A stretch of DNA of 64,000 nt from an uncultured Muribaculaceae bacterium (lineage in GTDB: Bacteria; Bacteroidota; Bacteroidia; Bacteroidales; Muribaculaceae). The stretch spans positions 62,001 to 126,000 of the forward strand of contig CAJTUF010000002.1 in the NCBI GenBank assembly GCA_910579675.1, in the 5' to 3' direction. The notes beneath the pieces were generated by a model. It worked only from the letters and a program-made list of their open reading frames with translations. It ran no database searches and was not told the origin of the DNA. This document shows, one piece after another, positions 55,749 to 64,000 of this stretch (positions are counted from its first letter, which is position 1; each line of letters opens with the position of its first letter). Both the position numbers and the translations under genes were made by a program.

Positions 55749-57272
55749 ATGATGACCCTCACCCCCGTCCAGCTCAAGCAGCTTGGAGAGCGCGGCATCG
55801 ACACCGCCACAGTAGAGCAGCAACTTGAGCGTTTTTCCACCGGATTTCCCTCGCTTGAGATCGAGGCGGCTGCCACCCCCGGCAACGGTATTACCATCCT
55901 CACCGAAGCTGAGCAGGAAGGAGCCGAAAAGCGTTGGCAGATGTATCTTGCCGACGGTGGCACCGTAGTTAAGTTCGTGCCCGCATCAGGAGCCGCTTCG
56001 CGCATGTTCAAGGCTCTCTTTGAGTTTGCCGACGGAGATACCGACGAAGCTGCAGCCGACAGCCCTGTAGGCAAGCTTCTGGCCGCTCTCGACAAGCTCC
56101 CCTTCAAGGCCGATCTCGATGCCGTATGTACAGATCTCCACGGCAAGGATGCCGGCTCGCTGCTTGCCGAGGGACGCCGCCGCGATGTTATCGCAGCCAT
56201 AATCCGCCCTGAGGGTCTCAACTATGGTCAGCTCCCCAAGGGTCTGCTTAAATTCCACTCCTACGAGGCAGGTTCGCGCACGCCTCTTGAGGAGCATCTG
56301 ATGGAGGGAGCTCAAACCGCTTCCGACGCCAACGGCATAGTTCGGCTCCACTTCACCGTGTCGGCCAATCATGTCGAGCTGTTCCGCAAGGAGATAGCCC
56401 GTGCGGTGCCTGCCATGGAGGCCTCGACCGGCAAGCATTTTGAGATAAGCCTCTCGATCCAGCAGCCCCGCACCGACACTGTGGCAGCCAATCCCGACGG
56501 CACCCCCTTCACAGTGGAGGAGGGCAAACTTCTCTTCCGTCCCGGTGGCCACGGCGCCCTGATCGCCAATCTCTCAGAGCAGTCGGAAGCTGTGGTGTTT
56601 ATCAAAAACATCGACAATGTGGTACCGGACAGCCGCCGCGATTCCACCGTGGCCTTCAAGCGTGTCATTGCCGGCTATCTCATGGAGCTCCGCGACAAAG
56701 TGGTGGCCTACCGACGCACCATCGCCACCGGAGTGGCCGATGCCGAGAAGCTCGCCGAAATGGAGCGATTCCTGGCCAAGGCATTCTCGGTCAATGTGCC
56801 TGAAAGTGCTCGTGAATCGGAGGAGACACTGGCCGCATGGATCGACAATCGTCTCAACCGCCCCATGCGTGTGTGTGGTATGGTGCGTAATGAAGGAGAG
56901 CCGGGCGGCGGTCCGTTCATCATCCGTGAAGCCGACGGCGCTTCCGGTCTTCAGATCCTTGAGAGCCATCAGATCGCTTCCGAGTATGCCGACATTGCCG
57001 CGGCAGCCACTCACTTCAATCCGGTAGATCTGGTGTGCTACATCCGCGACACCGACGGTAAACCCTTCGATCTGTCGCTCTTTGTCGACCCCACCACCGG
57101 CTTTATATCCTCCAAGTCGTTTGCCGGTCGGGAGCTGCGCGCCCTCGAGCTTCCGGGTCTTTGGAACGGTGCCATGTCGCGCTGGCTTACAGCCTTTGTC
57201 GAGGTGCCCGCGTCGACCTTCAATCCGGTCAAGACCGTCAACGATCTTCTGCGCCCCGCCCATCAGGGTTGA
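55749..57272 (+). CDS. DUF4301 family protein
   Basis: A 507-residue protein of the Bacteroidota family DUF4301. It has no signal peptide. It has a region resembling sugar nucleotidyltransferases (FVPASGAASRMFKAL near 80-95, then PKGLLKFHSYEAGSRTPLEEHL near 160-180), so it may have a nucleotidyltransferase-like fold. Function is unknown. It follows ftsZ by 47 bp and may be read from the same transcript. Confidence 0.85.
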   Translation: MMTLTPVQLKQLGERGIDTATVEQQLERFSTGFPSLEIEAAATPGNGITILTEAEQEGAEKRWQMYLADGGTVVKFVPASGAASRMFKALFEFADGDTDEAAADSPVGKLLAALDKLPFKADLDAVCTDLHGKDAGSLLAEGRRRDVIAAIIRPEGLNYGQLPKGLLKFHSYEAGSRTPLEEHLMEGAQTASDANGIVRLHFTVSANHVELFRKEIARAVPAMEASTGKHFEISLSIQQPRTDTVAANPDGTPFTVEEGKLLFRPGGHGALIANLSEQSEAVVFIKNIDNVVPDSRRDSTVAFKRVIAGYLMELRDKVVAYRRTIATGVADAEKLAEMERFLAKAFSVNVPESARESEETLAAWIDNRLNRPMRVCGMVRNEGEPGGGPFIIREADGASGLQILESHQIASEYADIAAAATHFNPVDLVCYIRDTDGKPFDLSLFVDPTTGFISSKSFAGRELRALELPGLWNGAMSRWLTAFVEVPASTFNPVKTVNDLLRPAHQG

Positions 57273-57295
57273 TTGGCCCGGTAAATAAGCACAAG

Positions 57296-57338
57296 GCTCC
57301 CTCTCCGCCCGTAAGCAGCGGTGAGGGAGCTGTTTTTT
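57296..57338 (+). terminator. Terminator after the DUF4301 gene
   Basis: GCTCCCTC pairs with GAGGGAGC, with further CGC/GCG pairing in the loop, followed by TTTTTT at 57333-57338. It likely ends the dcw-DUF4301 transcript. Confidence 0.85.
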
Positions 57339-57443
57339 GGGCCTGACGACCAAACAAACTGTTGGGAATGGTTGTTGTGAAAGAGTCAACGTTCATCAAC
57401 AAATCTTTTTAATCACCAACCACAACATTCCCCCACAACTATA

Positions 57444-58025
57444 ATGGAAAAGAAATCAGTCAAAGGCACCCGCACCGAACAGAATCTTCTCGCCGCATTT
57501 GCAGGCGAGAGCCAGGCACGTTCACGCTACACTCTCTTTGCCCAGAAAGCTAAAGAGGAGGGTTATGAGCAGATAGCTAAGATCTTCCTTATCACAGCAG
57601 AGCAGGAGCTCGTGCATGCCCAGCAGTTCTTCAGCCGTCTTGAGGGTGGCACAGTGACCATCACCGCAGGCTATCCCGCCGGAGTGGTGGCCGACACCAT
57701 CACCAACCTCCGCGAGGCTGCCGCAGGCGAGCGCGAGGAATGGAGCGATCTCTACTCCTCTTTTGCCGACACAGCCAAGGAGGAGGGCTTCATGGATGTG
57801 TATGCTCTCTTCAAAAACGTAGCAAAGGTAGAGGTGGAGCATGAAAAGCGCTATATCCGCCTCCTTGAGCGCCTTTCCGACGGTCAGGAGTTTGAGCAGG
57901 AGCAGGAGACTGAGTGGCAGTGTATGCACTGCGGCTATGTCCACAAGGGCAAATCAGCTCCCAAGCGCTGCCCCGTGTGTGGCAAGGAGCAGGGCTATTT
58001 CGAGCGTAAGGCCGAAAACTATTGA
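57444..58025 (+). CDS. rbr: Rubrerythrin
   Basis: Non-haem di-iron peroxidase that protects anaerobes from hydrogen peroxide. The 193-residue protein has the four-helix di-iron domain with Glu22, E-x-x-H at 55-58, Glu99 and E-x-x-H at 130-133, and a C-terminal rubredoxin-like iron site with Cys160/163 and Cys176/179. It stands alone between two terminators. Confidence 0.95.
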   Translation: MEKKSVKGTRTEQNLLAAFAGESQARSRYTLFAQKAKEEGYEQIAKIFLITAEQELVHAQQFFSRLEGGTVTITAGYPAGVVADTITNLREAAAGEREEWSDLYSSFADTAKEEGFMDVYALFKNVAKVEVEHEKRYIRLLERLSDGQEFEQEQETEWQCMHCGYVHKGKSAPKRCPVCGKEQGYFERKAENY

Positions 58026-58041
58026 CCTGCCTTTCAACACT

Positions 58042-58099
58042 GCAGATATGCGAGAGAGCCATCACCGCCCGGGCGGTGATGGCTCTCTCGCATATCTGC
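58042..58099. terminator. 58-bp perfect palindrome, bidirectional terminator-like
   Basis: Two 29-base arms are exact reverse complements with no loop, centred at CCC|GGG (58070/58071). It lies between the convergent rubrerythrin and PAP2-like genes. No long T-run flanks it on either side. Confidence 0.8.
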
Positions 58100-58122
58100 T
58101 TCAGGATACCAATGGTAATCGG

Positions 58123-58797
58123 TCAGTAGGTTATGCCCATCATAAGATATACGCAGAGGAATCCGTTGGCCGATCCGGCAAGCACCTGCATCGGTGTGTG
58201 GCGGTTGAGCAGCAGGCGGGATGACCCAACCAGCCCTGCGGCAACGATAGTGGCAATGAGCCAGCTCTGGCCGTTGACCATCGCAAGGTGTTCGGTTATG
58301 AGTCTTACCACGAATGCCACGAGGCCACCCATGGCTGTGAGATGTATCGATATTTTCCAGCGTAGATTTACCAGCGCGGCGATTACCAGAGCCAGCAATC
58401 CTCCGGCCATAAACATTGTGATCCACCAGGGGGAATGGATGTGGTGGAGAAACACCAGACAGGCCACATAGCCTGCTGCGCTCACTGCAAACGGGAGGGT
58501 GCGCTCGCGGCGGCTGTTGAGGCCCGGATCGCTCACTATGCCCATCTTATACATTATGCCTATGGCCACCATAGGAAAGAGACAGGTGAGACCGAACACC
58601 ACAAGCGTAAGGGTGCGCATGGTGCCTGTCGGGAGGAGCAACATCACGGTGGAGTTCCAGGCTATGATGATGGCAAATGTAGGGCCGAGAAGCGGCGATA
58701 AGATAAATGAAAAAAAATTGGCGGCATTCCGCATTACCCTCACCGCCAGCGACGGGGTCGTGGCGGGGGTGGTCTGATGGTCGGTTAGAGTGGTCAT
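58123..58797 (-). CDS. PAP2-like membrane phosphatase family protein
   Basis: A 224-residue protein with about six hydrophobic segments. The three acid-phosphatase motifs are recognisable but altered: RRERTLP (first), SIHLTAMGG in place of PSGH (second) and SSRLLLNRHTPMQVLAG (third), in which the final Asp is replaced. Similar altered PAP2 proteins are common in Bacteroidota and may act on lipid phosphates such as undecaprenyl pyrophosphate or on other polyprenol. It is 26 bp after rpoN. Confidence 0.75.
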   Translation of the reverse strand: MTTLTDHQTTPATTPSLAVRVMRNAANFFSFILSPLLGPTFAIIIAWNSTVMLLLPTGTMRTLTLVVFGLTCLFPMVAIGIMYKMGIVSDPGLNSRRERTLPFAVSAAGYVACLVFLHHIHSPWWITMFMAGGLLALVIAALVNLRWKISIHLTAMGGLVAFVVRLITEHLAMVNGQSWLIATIVAAGLVGSSRLLLNRHTPMQVLAGSANGFLCVYLMMGITY

Positions 58798-58823
58798 AGT
58801 AGGTTATGAGGAGTGTGTTGGGA

Positions 58824-60356
58824 TCAATCAAGGCGGCGTCGCAGGCGCGCTACCGGTATCGAGGCTTTCTCGCGGTATTTGGCCACGGTGCGGCGGGCTA
58901 TCTTGTAGCCACGCTGGTGGAGCATTGCCGTCAGCGCTTCGTCGCTCAGGGGATCGGAGGGATCTTCGTCGGCCACAATTGAGCGCAGAGTCTCGATGAT
59001 CTTGATCGAAGAGTCGGCACTTTCTGCCGATGGCGCCTCGTTGAAGAAAAATTTAAGCGGATAGGTGCCGTAACGTGTGGCCACATACTTACCGGCGGTG
59101 GCGCGCGACACTACCGATATGTCGTCGCCCGTGATCGACGACACATTTTTCAGTATCATAGGTCTGAGGGTCGAGGGGTCGCCCTCGCTCAGGAAGAAAT
59201 CGCGTTGCAAGTGTATGATAGCACGCATGATGCGGTAGAGGGTCTGCCGCCTCAGGTCAATAGCGTGGATATATGCGGCTGCATCATCGCGGCGGGTACG
59301 GATGAACGCCTGGGCATCGGCCGAGCCACGGCGCCTTGCAGGGAGGGCTGCATCGTCGATATCAAATGAGCTCTCCACTTTGAGGGCTGGGATGGAGTTG
59401 GTCATCTGAAGGTCGATAGTCGAGCCGTCGGTGTCGATGATAAAGTCGGGGGTGATCTGGTTTGTGAGATCATCAACCCTGCTACCGCTGATCAGTGCGC
59501 CCGGTTTGGGGTGGAGTGATTTCACTATCTCTGCCGCTTTCTTGAGCTCATCGCGGGTGATTGACATGGCGGAGCATAGACGGTCGAAATGGCGTTTTGA
59601 GAAGAGATCGAAGAAGTCGGCCACCATCTCGCGGGCGGTGGCAACTGCCGGGGAGCGGTCGGTGAGCTCCCGTCGCCTGAGCTGGAGCAGCAGACAATCG
59701 CGCAGGTCGACCGCGCATATTCCCGGCGGGTCGAGGGTACGCATGGCCTCAAATACAGTGTTGACTTCGGCCGTTGTGACCTCTATGCCGTCGTTGATGG
59801 CCAGATCGTCGGCTATCTGTCTCAACGTGGCACACAGATATCCATTGTCGTCGATATTTCCGGCGATGTGGGAGGCTATGATACGCTGCTGTTCGTCGAG
59901 CGGCAGCTCGGCGATCTGACTCTCCAGATGTTCCATCACTGAAGTGCCGATGGTGCTGTCGGCCGATTCGCGGGCTCTGAGGGCCGGATCGGTGCGGCCC
60001 GACGAGGCCATGAAGCTGTCGATAAGTTCGTCGGGACCGGCAAATGGCACATCTTCGGCTCTCTGGAAGTCGGAGAGCTGCAGATGTTCGGCGCTTTCGT
60101 CGAAGGTGTCGCCGTCGTCGTAGCTCTCCCTGGGCGGGAGCTTGCTTTCGAGCTCTTCAGCATCGGGATCGGGCATATCGTCGACCGCCTCCAGAGCCGG
60201 GTTTTCCTCAAGGGTGCGTTGCACCTCATCCTCCAGTTCGAGCGTATTGAGCCCGAGCAGCCGCAGAAACAGCACTTGCTGAGGCGCGAGGGTCTGCTGT
60301 TGCCGCAGGCCCTGCACCTGACCTAACGACTGACGGGGGGAGGATGGCGATGACAT
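58824..60356 (-). CDS. rpoN: RNA polymerase sigma-54 factor
   Basis: Alternative sigma factor that needs an AAA+ activator. The 510-residue protein has the Gln-rich N-terminal activator-facing region (LGQVQGLRQQQTLAPQQ), an acidic stretch, the core-binding domain, a helix-turn-helix region (about 390-410) and the closing RpoN box IARRTVAKYRE near 486-496. It begins 48 bp after the NeuB-like gene, with no terminator seen between, so it may be partly read with that set. Confidence 0.96.
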   Translation of the reverse strand: MSSPSSPRQSLGQVQGLRQQQTLAPQQVLFLRLLGLNTLELEDEVQRTLEENPALEAVDDMPDPDAEELESKLPPRESYDDGDTFDESAEHLQLSDFQRAEDVPFAGPDELIDSFMASSGRTDPALRARESADSTIGTSVMEHLESQIAELPLDEQQRIIASHIAGNIDDNGYLCATLRQIADDLAINDGIEVTTAEVNTVFEAMRTLDPPGICAVDLRDCLLLQLRRRELTDRSPAVATAREMVADFFDLFSKRHFDRLCSAMSITRDELKKAAEIVKSLHPKPGALISGSRVDDLTNQITPDFIIDTDGSTIDLQMTNSIPALKVESSFDIDDAALPARRRGSADAQAFIRTRRDDAAAYIHAIDLRRQTLYRIMRAIIHLQRDFFLSEGDPSTLRPMILKNVSSITGDDISVVSRATAGKYVATRYGTYPLKFFFNEAPSAESADSSIKIIETLRSIVADEDPSDPLSDEALTAMLHQRGYKIARRTVAKYREKASIPVARLRRRLD

Positions 60357-60404
60357 TACTCTTAAGTGTTGGTGTGTACTGTTTATAAAATGACGATAAG
60401 CCCC

Positions 60405-61430
60405 TTAAAGTTCGATGAGCGAGTCGAAGGGGAAGTCGCGGGTGGCGCGGGTGCCGATCACCTCATCCCATTTCATGGGCGAGATGCCGTTGCCCGGACG
60501 TTTTACCGTGATATTGTCTTCGGTCAGGAGCTCTCCAGCCCGGATGTCGCGGGCGGCTACTATGCTCTTGCGGGCCACCTCGATATTGGGCGCCTCGGAG
60601 GGGGCCACGGCTTTAATGCCGCTTCCGAGAGCCTGTTCAACGGTGCGGATTGCTTTGACCATCTCGGCCAGCTCCTGTGGCTCAAGTGAGGCCTTGTGGT
60701 CGGGGCCGGGGAGGGAGCGGTCGAGGGTGAAATGCTTCTCGATCACTCTCGCGCCGCGGGCCACGGCGGCTATGGGGATGGTTATGCCTTGGGTGTGGTC
60801 GCTGTAGCCCACCGCTGCACAGCCCAATGTTTTCAGGGCATCCATTGCCCGGAGGTTGACGTCGGCAGGTAAGGTGGGATACTGTGTGGTGCAGTGCAGA
60901 AGGATTATGTCGGTGCGTGATGTGCCGGCTGCCTCAAGCAGATCTACTGCGGCAGCCACTTCATCGAGGGTCGACATACCGGTAGAGAGTATCACCCGGC
61001 CTCGAAGAGCGCCTATCTTGCGCAGGTAGGGGAGATTGGTGATCTCGCCGCTCGGTATTTTCCAATAGTCCATAGCGAGGGGAATGAGGGTGTCGATGCT
61101 CACCAGATCAAAGGGAGTCGACATGAAGCCTATCCCCTCGCGGCGGCATAGCCCGGCCAGCCCGGCGTAGTCGCCAAGCGGCAGGTGGATCTTGCGGCAC
61201 ATCTCAAGCTGGCTCTCGGCAGTGCCGGTAGTTGCTTTCTGGTATTCGGCTTTGGGCGCTATGGTGGAGATGACGAGCTCTGGCACAGCGGTCTGGAATT
61301 TGACATAGTCGGCACCGGCGGCCGCAGCGGCGGCTACCATCTCGCGGGCCATGTCGAGCGAACCGTTGTGGTTTACTCCCGCCTCGGCGATTATTATGGT
61401 ATGTGGGTGATGATTGTCGGTTGTGATCAT
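60405..61430 (-). CDS. neuB: Nonulosonate synthase (NeuB/LegI type)
   Basis: Condenses phosphoenolpyruvate with an N-acetyl hexosamine to a nine-carbon sialic-acid-like sugar. The 341-residue protein has the TIM-barrel NeuB domain (IIAEAGVNHNGSL, YVKFQTA, IPSGEITNLPYL, LSTGMS, HCTTQYPT, GYSDHT, IEKHFTLDRSLPGPDH) and a C-terminal SAF antifreeze-like domain (about 285-341). Which sugar it makes (Neu5Ac, legionaminic or other) is not settled by sequence; the LegB-like gene upstream favours legionaminic acid. Its start overlaps the ATP-grasp stop by 4 bp. Confidence 0.88.
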   Translation of the reverse strand: MITTDNHHPHTIIIAEAGVNHNGSLDMAREMVAAAAAAGADYVKFQTAVPELVISTIAPKAEYQKATTGTAESQLEMCRKIHLPLGDYAGLAGLCRREGIGFMSTPFDLVSIDTLIPLAMDYWKIPSGEITNLPYLRKIGALRGRVILSTGMSTLDEVAAAVDLLEAAGTSRTDIILLHCTTQYPTLPADVNLRAMDALKTLGCAAVGYSDHTQGITIPIAAVARGARVIEKHFTLDRSLPGPDHKASLEPQELAEMVKAIRTVEQALGSGIKAVAPSEAPNIEVARKSIVAARDIRAGELLTEDNITVKRPGNGISPMKWDEVIGTRATRDFPFDSLIEL

Positions 61431-62404
61431 ATGTTGATAACTTGATTGCCGGGGAGAAAGGTCACATCCTGAAAGCATCGTGTGGTTACGGCTCCGGCCA
61501 CGGCGCGGCGCTCAGCCACGACCATTCCGGTGGCCTCCTCCACTATCATGGACGCTATATCGGCACCGGCGCTCACCGATGCTGTGGCTCCACCTCCGAG
61601 GCGGGGATTGATCTCCATGAGAAGGAACCGGCCGTTGCTGTGGAGATATTGCAGTGTAAACGCACCTCTCAAGCCGAGCCGTGTGGCGGCAAGGCGCGAT
61701 GCCTCGGTGAGGGCGGGGATGTCGACCGTGACGGTACGTACCACTTCGCCGCCGAGGGTGAGGGCCCTGCGGCGCCCGGAGAGAGCTGTGGGGCGTCCGT
61801 GGGAGTCGACGAAGCAGTCTACGGTATATTCGTCAGCTCCGGATATATATTCCTGAATCAGATAGTCGGCAGGTGAGGGGAGGGTGTCGAGGTCGGTCCG
61901 GTCGCGCAGTATGCGTATGCCGGCTGAGGCCGATCCAAACCGTGGCTTGGCGATGAGTGGAAAGACAGGTTCCATACCGCTCCTGAAGGTGTGGGGGATG
62001 TCGAGGCCATTCAGCTCAAAGAGCTTGGCCGAGCTGACTTTGTCGAAAAGGTCGCGGGTGAGAGAGGGGCTGCTGCAGGGGCAGTAGATGTCGGGATGGG
62101 AGGCGGCTATGTCAGCGGCCACCACGGTGGCTCCGTCGACAAACGGCAGAAGCACCGTCAGGTCATTGCGGTGCATCAACTCCACGATGTCAGTTTCCAC
62201 GGCCGGATCGCTCCAGCGCAAGCCGGTAGCCACACGGCCTATAGCCGCTATGGGCTCCTCGGCTGTAAGCTCGTAGCTCATAATGTCGGCTCTGTAGCCA
62301 TGAGCGGCGGCGGCGCGTGTCAGGCAGCGGGCCATGGTGAGGCGCTTGGCCCCTCCGAGAAACAGGAAGCCGAGGCGCCGTTGTGTCGGGTCGGGTGAGC
62401 TCAT
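61427..62404 (-). CDS. ATP-grasp domain protein in the nonulosonate operon
   Basis: A 325-residue protein with the carbamoyl-phosphate-synthase-like ATP-grasp fold: LIAKPRFGSASAGI (ATP-binding strand), YLIQEYISGADEYTVDCFVD, and the metal-binding LMEINPRLGGGA near 275-286. Such enzymes join a carboxylate to an amine or thiol, using ATP. Its partner substrates are unknown. Both ends overlap neighbours by 4 bp, so it is a fixed part of the LegB-NeuB operon and may modify the sugar made there. Confidence 0.82.
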   Translation of the reverse strand: MSSPDPTQRRLGFLFLGGAKRLTMARCLTRAAAAHGYRADIMSYELTAEEPIAAIGRVATGLRWSDPAVETDIVELMHRNDLTVLLPFVDGATVVAADIAASHPDIYCPCSSPSLTRDLFDKVSSAKLFELNGLDIPHTFRSGMEPVFPLIAKPRFGSASAGIRILRDRTDLDTLPSPADYLIQEYISGADEYTVDCFVDSHGRPTALSGRRRALTLGGEVVRTVTVDIPALTEASRLAATRLGLRGAFTLQYLHSNGRFLLMEINPRLGGGATASVSAGADIASMIVEEATGMVVAERRAVAGAVTTRCFQDVTFLPGNQVINI

Positions 62405-63378
62405 CGGTTGTAGATGTCGGGTTTGTACTTGGCAAGGTTGGCCGGATCGGTAAACCAGTCGATGGTCTGCTGCAGACCTTGAGTCAGACTAAATCGTGGG
62501 GCCCAGCCGGTGAGCTCGCGGAGTCGGGAGCTGTCGCCACACAGGCGGCGCACCTCGGAGGCTGCAGGGCGCAGGCGGGCCGGATCGGTGACCCATGTCA
62601 CGTCGGCTCCCATGAGCGAGGCTATGGTCTGGAGAGTTTCGGCCATCGACACTTCGGAGCCGGTGGCAATGTTGATCTCCTGCCCCTCCACTCCGGCGGC
62701 GCGGGCTATGGCGATGAATCCGGCGGCGGTGTCGGCCACATAGTTGAAGTCGCGGGTGGGGGTGAGGTCGCCCACCTTGATCTCGCGTCGGCCCGAAGCT
62801 ATCTGCGATATGATTGTGGGGATTATGGCTCGGGCGCTCTGGCGCGGTCCGTAGGTATTGAACGGACGCGCTATCACCACCGGCAGATCGAAGGCCGCGT
62901 GGAAGCTGAGGGCCAAGGCGTCGGCTCCGATCTTCGTGGCCGAATAGGGGCTTTGTGGTTGCCGGGGATGGGTCTCGCTGATAGGCACTGTTATGGCGGT
63001 GCCGTAGACCTCGCTGGTGGAGGTGACTATGATGCGGTCGACGGCGGCGGCGCGGGCGCCCTGAAGCATATTGAGCGTGCCGCGTATATTGGTGTCGACA
63101 TAGCTGTCGGGGGCGGCGTAGCTGTAGGGTATGGCTATGAGGGCCGCCAGATGAAACACAGTGTCGATACCTGTGCAGAGCTCGCGGCAGAAGTCGGGGT
63201 CGCGCACGTCGCCGAGCACCGTCTCGAGGGCTGGATGGCTGATCCCTTCGAGCCAGCCCAGATTTCCAAAGGAATTGTAGAGGCACAGGGCCCTCACTTC
63301 AACACCCTCCGCAAGAAGAGCTTGGGTAAGATGAGAGCCGATGAAGCCGTCGGCTCCGGTCACAAGTACTTTTTTCAT
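62401..63378 (-). CDS. legB: NAD-dependent 4,6-dehydratase, LegB-like
   Basis: An extended SDR sugar-nucleotide enzyme of 325 residues. It has TGADGFIG at 7-14, the family strip YNSFGNLGWLE at 34-44, AALIAIPYSYAAPDSYVDTN, TSTSEVYG at 119-126 and catalytic Tyr145/Lys149 in YSATK. The NSF-x-x-x-GWL strip and the AIPYSY strip recall LegB, which dehydrates UDP-GlcNAc in legionaminic acid synthesis; GDP-mannose dehydratase-like or epimerase roles are the alternatives. Its start is preceded by TAATTTTG. Confidence 0.8.
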   Translation of the reverse strand: MKKVLVTGADGFIGSHLTQALLAEGVEVRALCLYNSFGNLGWLEGISHPALETVLGDVRDPDFCRELCTGIDTVFHLAALIAIPYSYAAPDSYVDTNIRGTLNMLQGARAAAVDRIIVTSTSEVYGTAITVPISETHPRQPQSPYSATKIGADALALSFHAAFDLPVVIARPFNTYGPRQSARAIIPTIISQIASGRREIKVGDLTPTRDFNYVADTAAGFIAIARAAGVEGQEINIATGSEVSMAETLQTIASLMGADVTWVTDPARLRPAASEVRRLCGDSSRLRELTGWAPRFSLTQGLQQTIDWFTDPANLAKYKPDIYNR

Positions 63379-63399
63379 TGTATTCCGTGTTTATTTCAG

Positions 63400-63407
63400 C
63401 AAAATTA
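63400..63407 (-). promoter_or_regulatory. -7 element upstream of the LegB-like gene
   Basis: Minus-strand TAATTTTG, 21 bp before the start codon. No clear -33 box; the divergent OmpP1-type promoter starts 30 bp away. Confidence 0.55.
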
Positions 63408-63436
63408 CACAAAAAAGTTGAATATCCCTATTCGGT

Positions 63437-63467
63437 TTTGCCATCACGGATTAAATATCTACCTTTG
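63437..63467 (+). promoter_or_regulatory. Promoter of the OmpP1/FadL-type gene
   Basis: TTTG at 63437-63440, a 19-bp spacer and TACCTTTG at 63460-63467: a full consensus, 35 bp before the start codon. Confidence 0.75.
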
Positions 63468-63502
63468 CCCCGTTTTACTCTTTTTTCGTTATAAGTTTAT
63501 TT

Positions 63503-64000
63503 ATGAGAAAATATTTAGTTCTCTCGGCGGCCATGCTCTCCGCTTGTGCGGCGATGGCCGAAGGTTATCAGATCAACACCCTGAGCGCCAGACAGCTCGG
63601 TATGGGACATACCGGCACCGCGCTCAAATTAGGGTCCGAGAGCATGATCTTCAATCCGGCCGGTCTGGCGTTTTCGGAGCGCACTCTCGACATCTCAGCC
63701 TCCGTGACCAGCATCAAGGCCGATGCCAAAGCTATCCACGACGGTGCCACCTATCGCACCGACAATGGCATCAGCACCCCTCTGGCAGTCAACGCGGCTT
63801 TCCGCATCTACGATAATCTACAGGCGGGCGTAAGCTTCTACACCCCCTATGGAAGCGCCATCAACTGGACCCGCAACTGGCCCGGCGCCACTCTCAGCCA
63901 GAAAGTCAACCTCAAGACCTATACAGTCCAGCCCTCGATATCGTGGCGAATCACACCGAAGCTCTCGGTAGGCGCGGGCCTCATGATCACATGGGGCAGC
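63503..64000 (+). CDS. FadL/OmpP1/TodX-family outer-membrane protein, 3' end cut by window edge
   Basis: Barrel channel that brings hydrophobic compounds such as fatty acids across the outer membrane. The first 166 residues are visible. The signal peptide ends near residue 19 (AAMAEG), then the family opening YQINTLSARQLGMGHTG, the NPAGLAF strip near 51-57, and beta-strand repeats (AAFRIYDNLQAGVSFYTPYG, VGAGLMITWG). It has its own strong promoter. Confidence 0.92.
   Translation, partial: MRKYLVLSAAMLSACAAMAEGYQINTLSARQLGMGHTGTALKLGSESMIFNPAGLAFSERTLDISASVTSIKADAKAIHDGATYRTDNGISTPLAVNAAFRIYDNLQAGVSFYTPYGSAINWTRNWPGATLSQKVNLKTYTVQPSISWRITPKLSVGAGLMITWGS

Noticed and set aside
62383..63816. A 477-codon plus-strand frame over the LegB-like gene and the OmpP1-type gene start
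   Set aside because: It overlaps two well-supported genes and reads as Gly/His/Arg-rich low-information sequence; it is a product of high GC in the opposite strand.
1..64000. CRISPR array, tRNA, rRNA, insertion sequence or prophage
   Set aside because: No regular repeat-spacer series, tRNA-like cloverleaf, rRNA segment, transposase or phage structural gene was seen on either strand while reading.

Overview
The window looks like a chromosomal segment of a gut Bacteroidales bacterium, most likely of the Muribaculaceae. Several signs agree. Start codons lack a clear Shine-Dalgarno sequence. At least a dozen intergenic regions carry the Bacteroidota -7 promoter element TAnnTTTG, several with a TTTG or TTG box 19-21 bp upstream. 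The primary sigma factor is the short 286-residue RpoD of this phylum. Lineage families such as DUF4494, DUF4301, DUF5715 and a Bacteroidota-type MutS/AsmA/TonB gene set are present. Most of the DNA is GC-rich (high fifties percent by eye). No rRNA, tRNA, CRISPR array, transposase or integrase was seen.

Layout. Positions 1-1100 hold nadK (cut by the left edge) and an ACT-only relative of the CBS-ACT protein, both on the minus strand. Positions 1269-8368 hold pdxJ followed by an envelope operon (ExbB, ExbD, TonB-like protein, DUF5715 lipoprotein, giant AsmA-like protein). Positions 8480-15670 hold a DEAD-box helicase, a secreted EEP-fold protein, mutS, tadA and an O-antigen-ligase-like protein, closely packed. 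Minus-strand purC-ubiE-pepO lies at 15745-19532. Divergent from it come manC, a secreted subtilase, DUF4494, a YggS protein and an MFS sugar transporter (19709-25816).

Positions 25920-28300 form an AT-rich island with a single AlbA_2/HATPase gene. It is followed by a small lipoprotein, a 7-alpha-hydroxysteroid-dehydrogenase-like SDR, and an ABC exporter pair (28306-32419). A minus-strand umuDC operon, rpoD, a 2[4Fe-4S] ferredoxin, and a minus-strand operon of a degenerate PfkB protein, a TPR protein and ribH follow (32434-38311). A KdsD-like isomerase and a cysteine-free sirtuin come next.

Positions 40439-55701 are a complete division and cell-wall (dcw) cluster: rsmH, ftsL, ftsI, murE, mraY, murD, ftsW, murG, murC, ftsQ, ftsA, ftsZ, but without mraZ at its head. 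DUF4301 and rubrerythrin follow. The right end holds a minus-strand series: a LegB-like dehydratase, an ATP-grasp ligase and a NeuB/LegI synthase (4-bp overlaps), then rpoN and a PAP2-like membrane protein. Divergent from it is the start of a FadL/OmpP1-type outer-membrane protein gene.

Most of the window is core genome. The parts that deserve a closer look are the LegB/ATP-grasp/NeuB set, the 7-alpha-HSDH-like gene, the AT-rich AlbA_2/HATPase island, the PfkB-like protein without its catalytic Asp in the ribH operon, the zinc-site-free sirtuin, and the dcw cluster without mraZ. I did not find a convincing multi-gene system that is clearly new.
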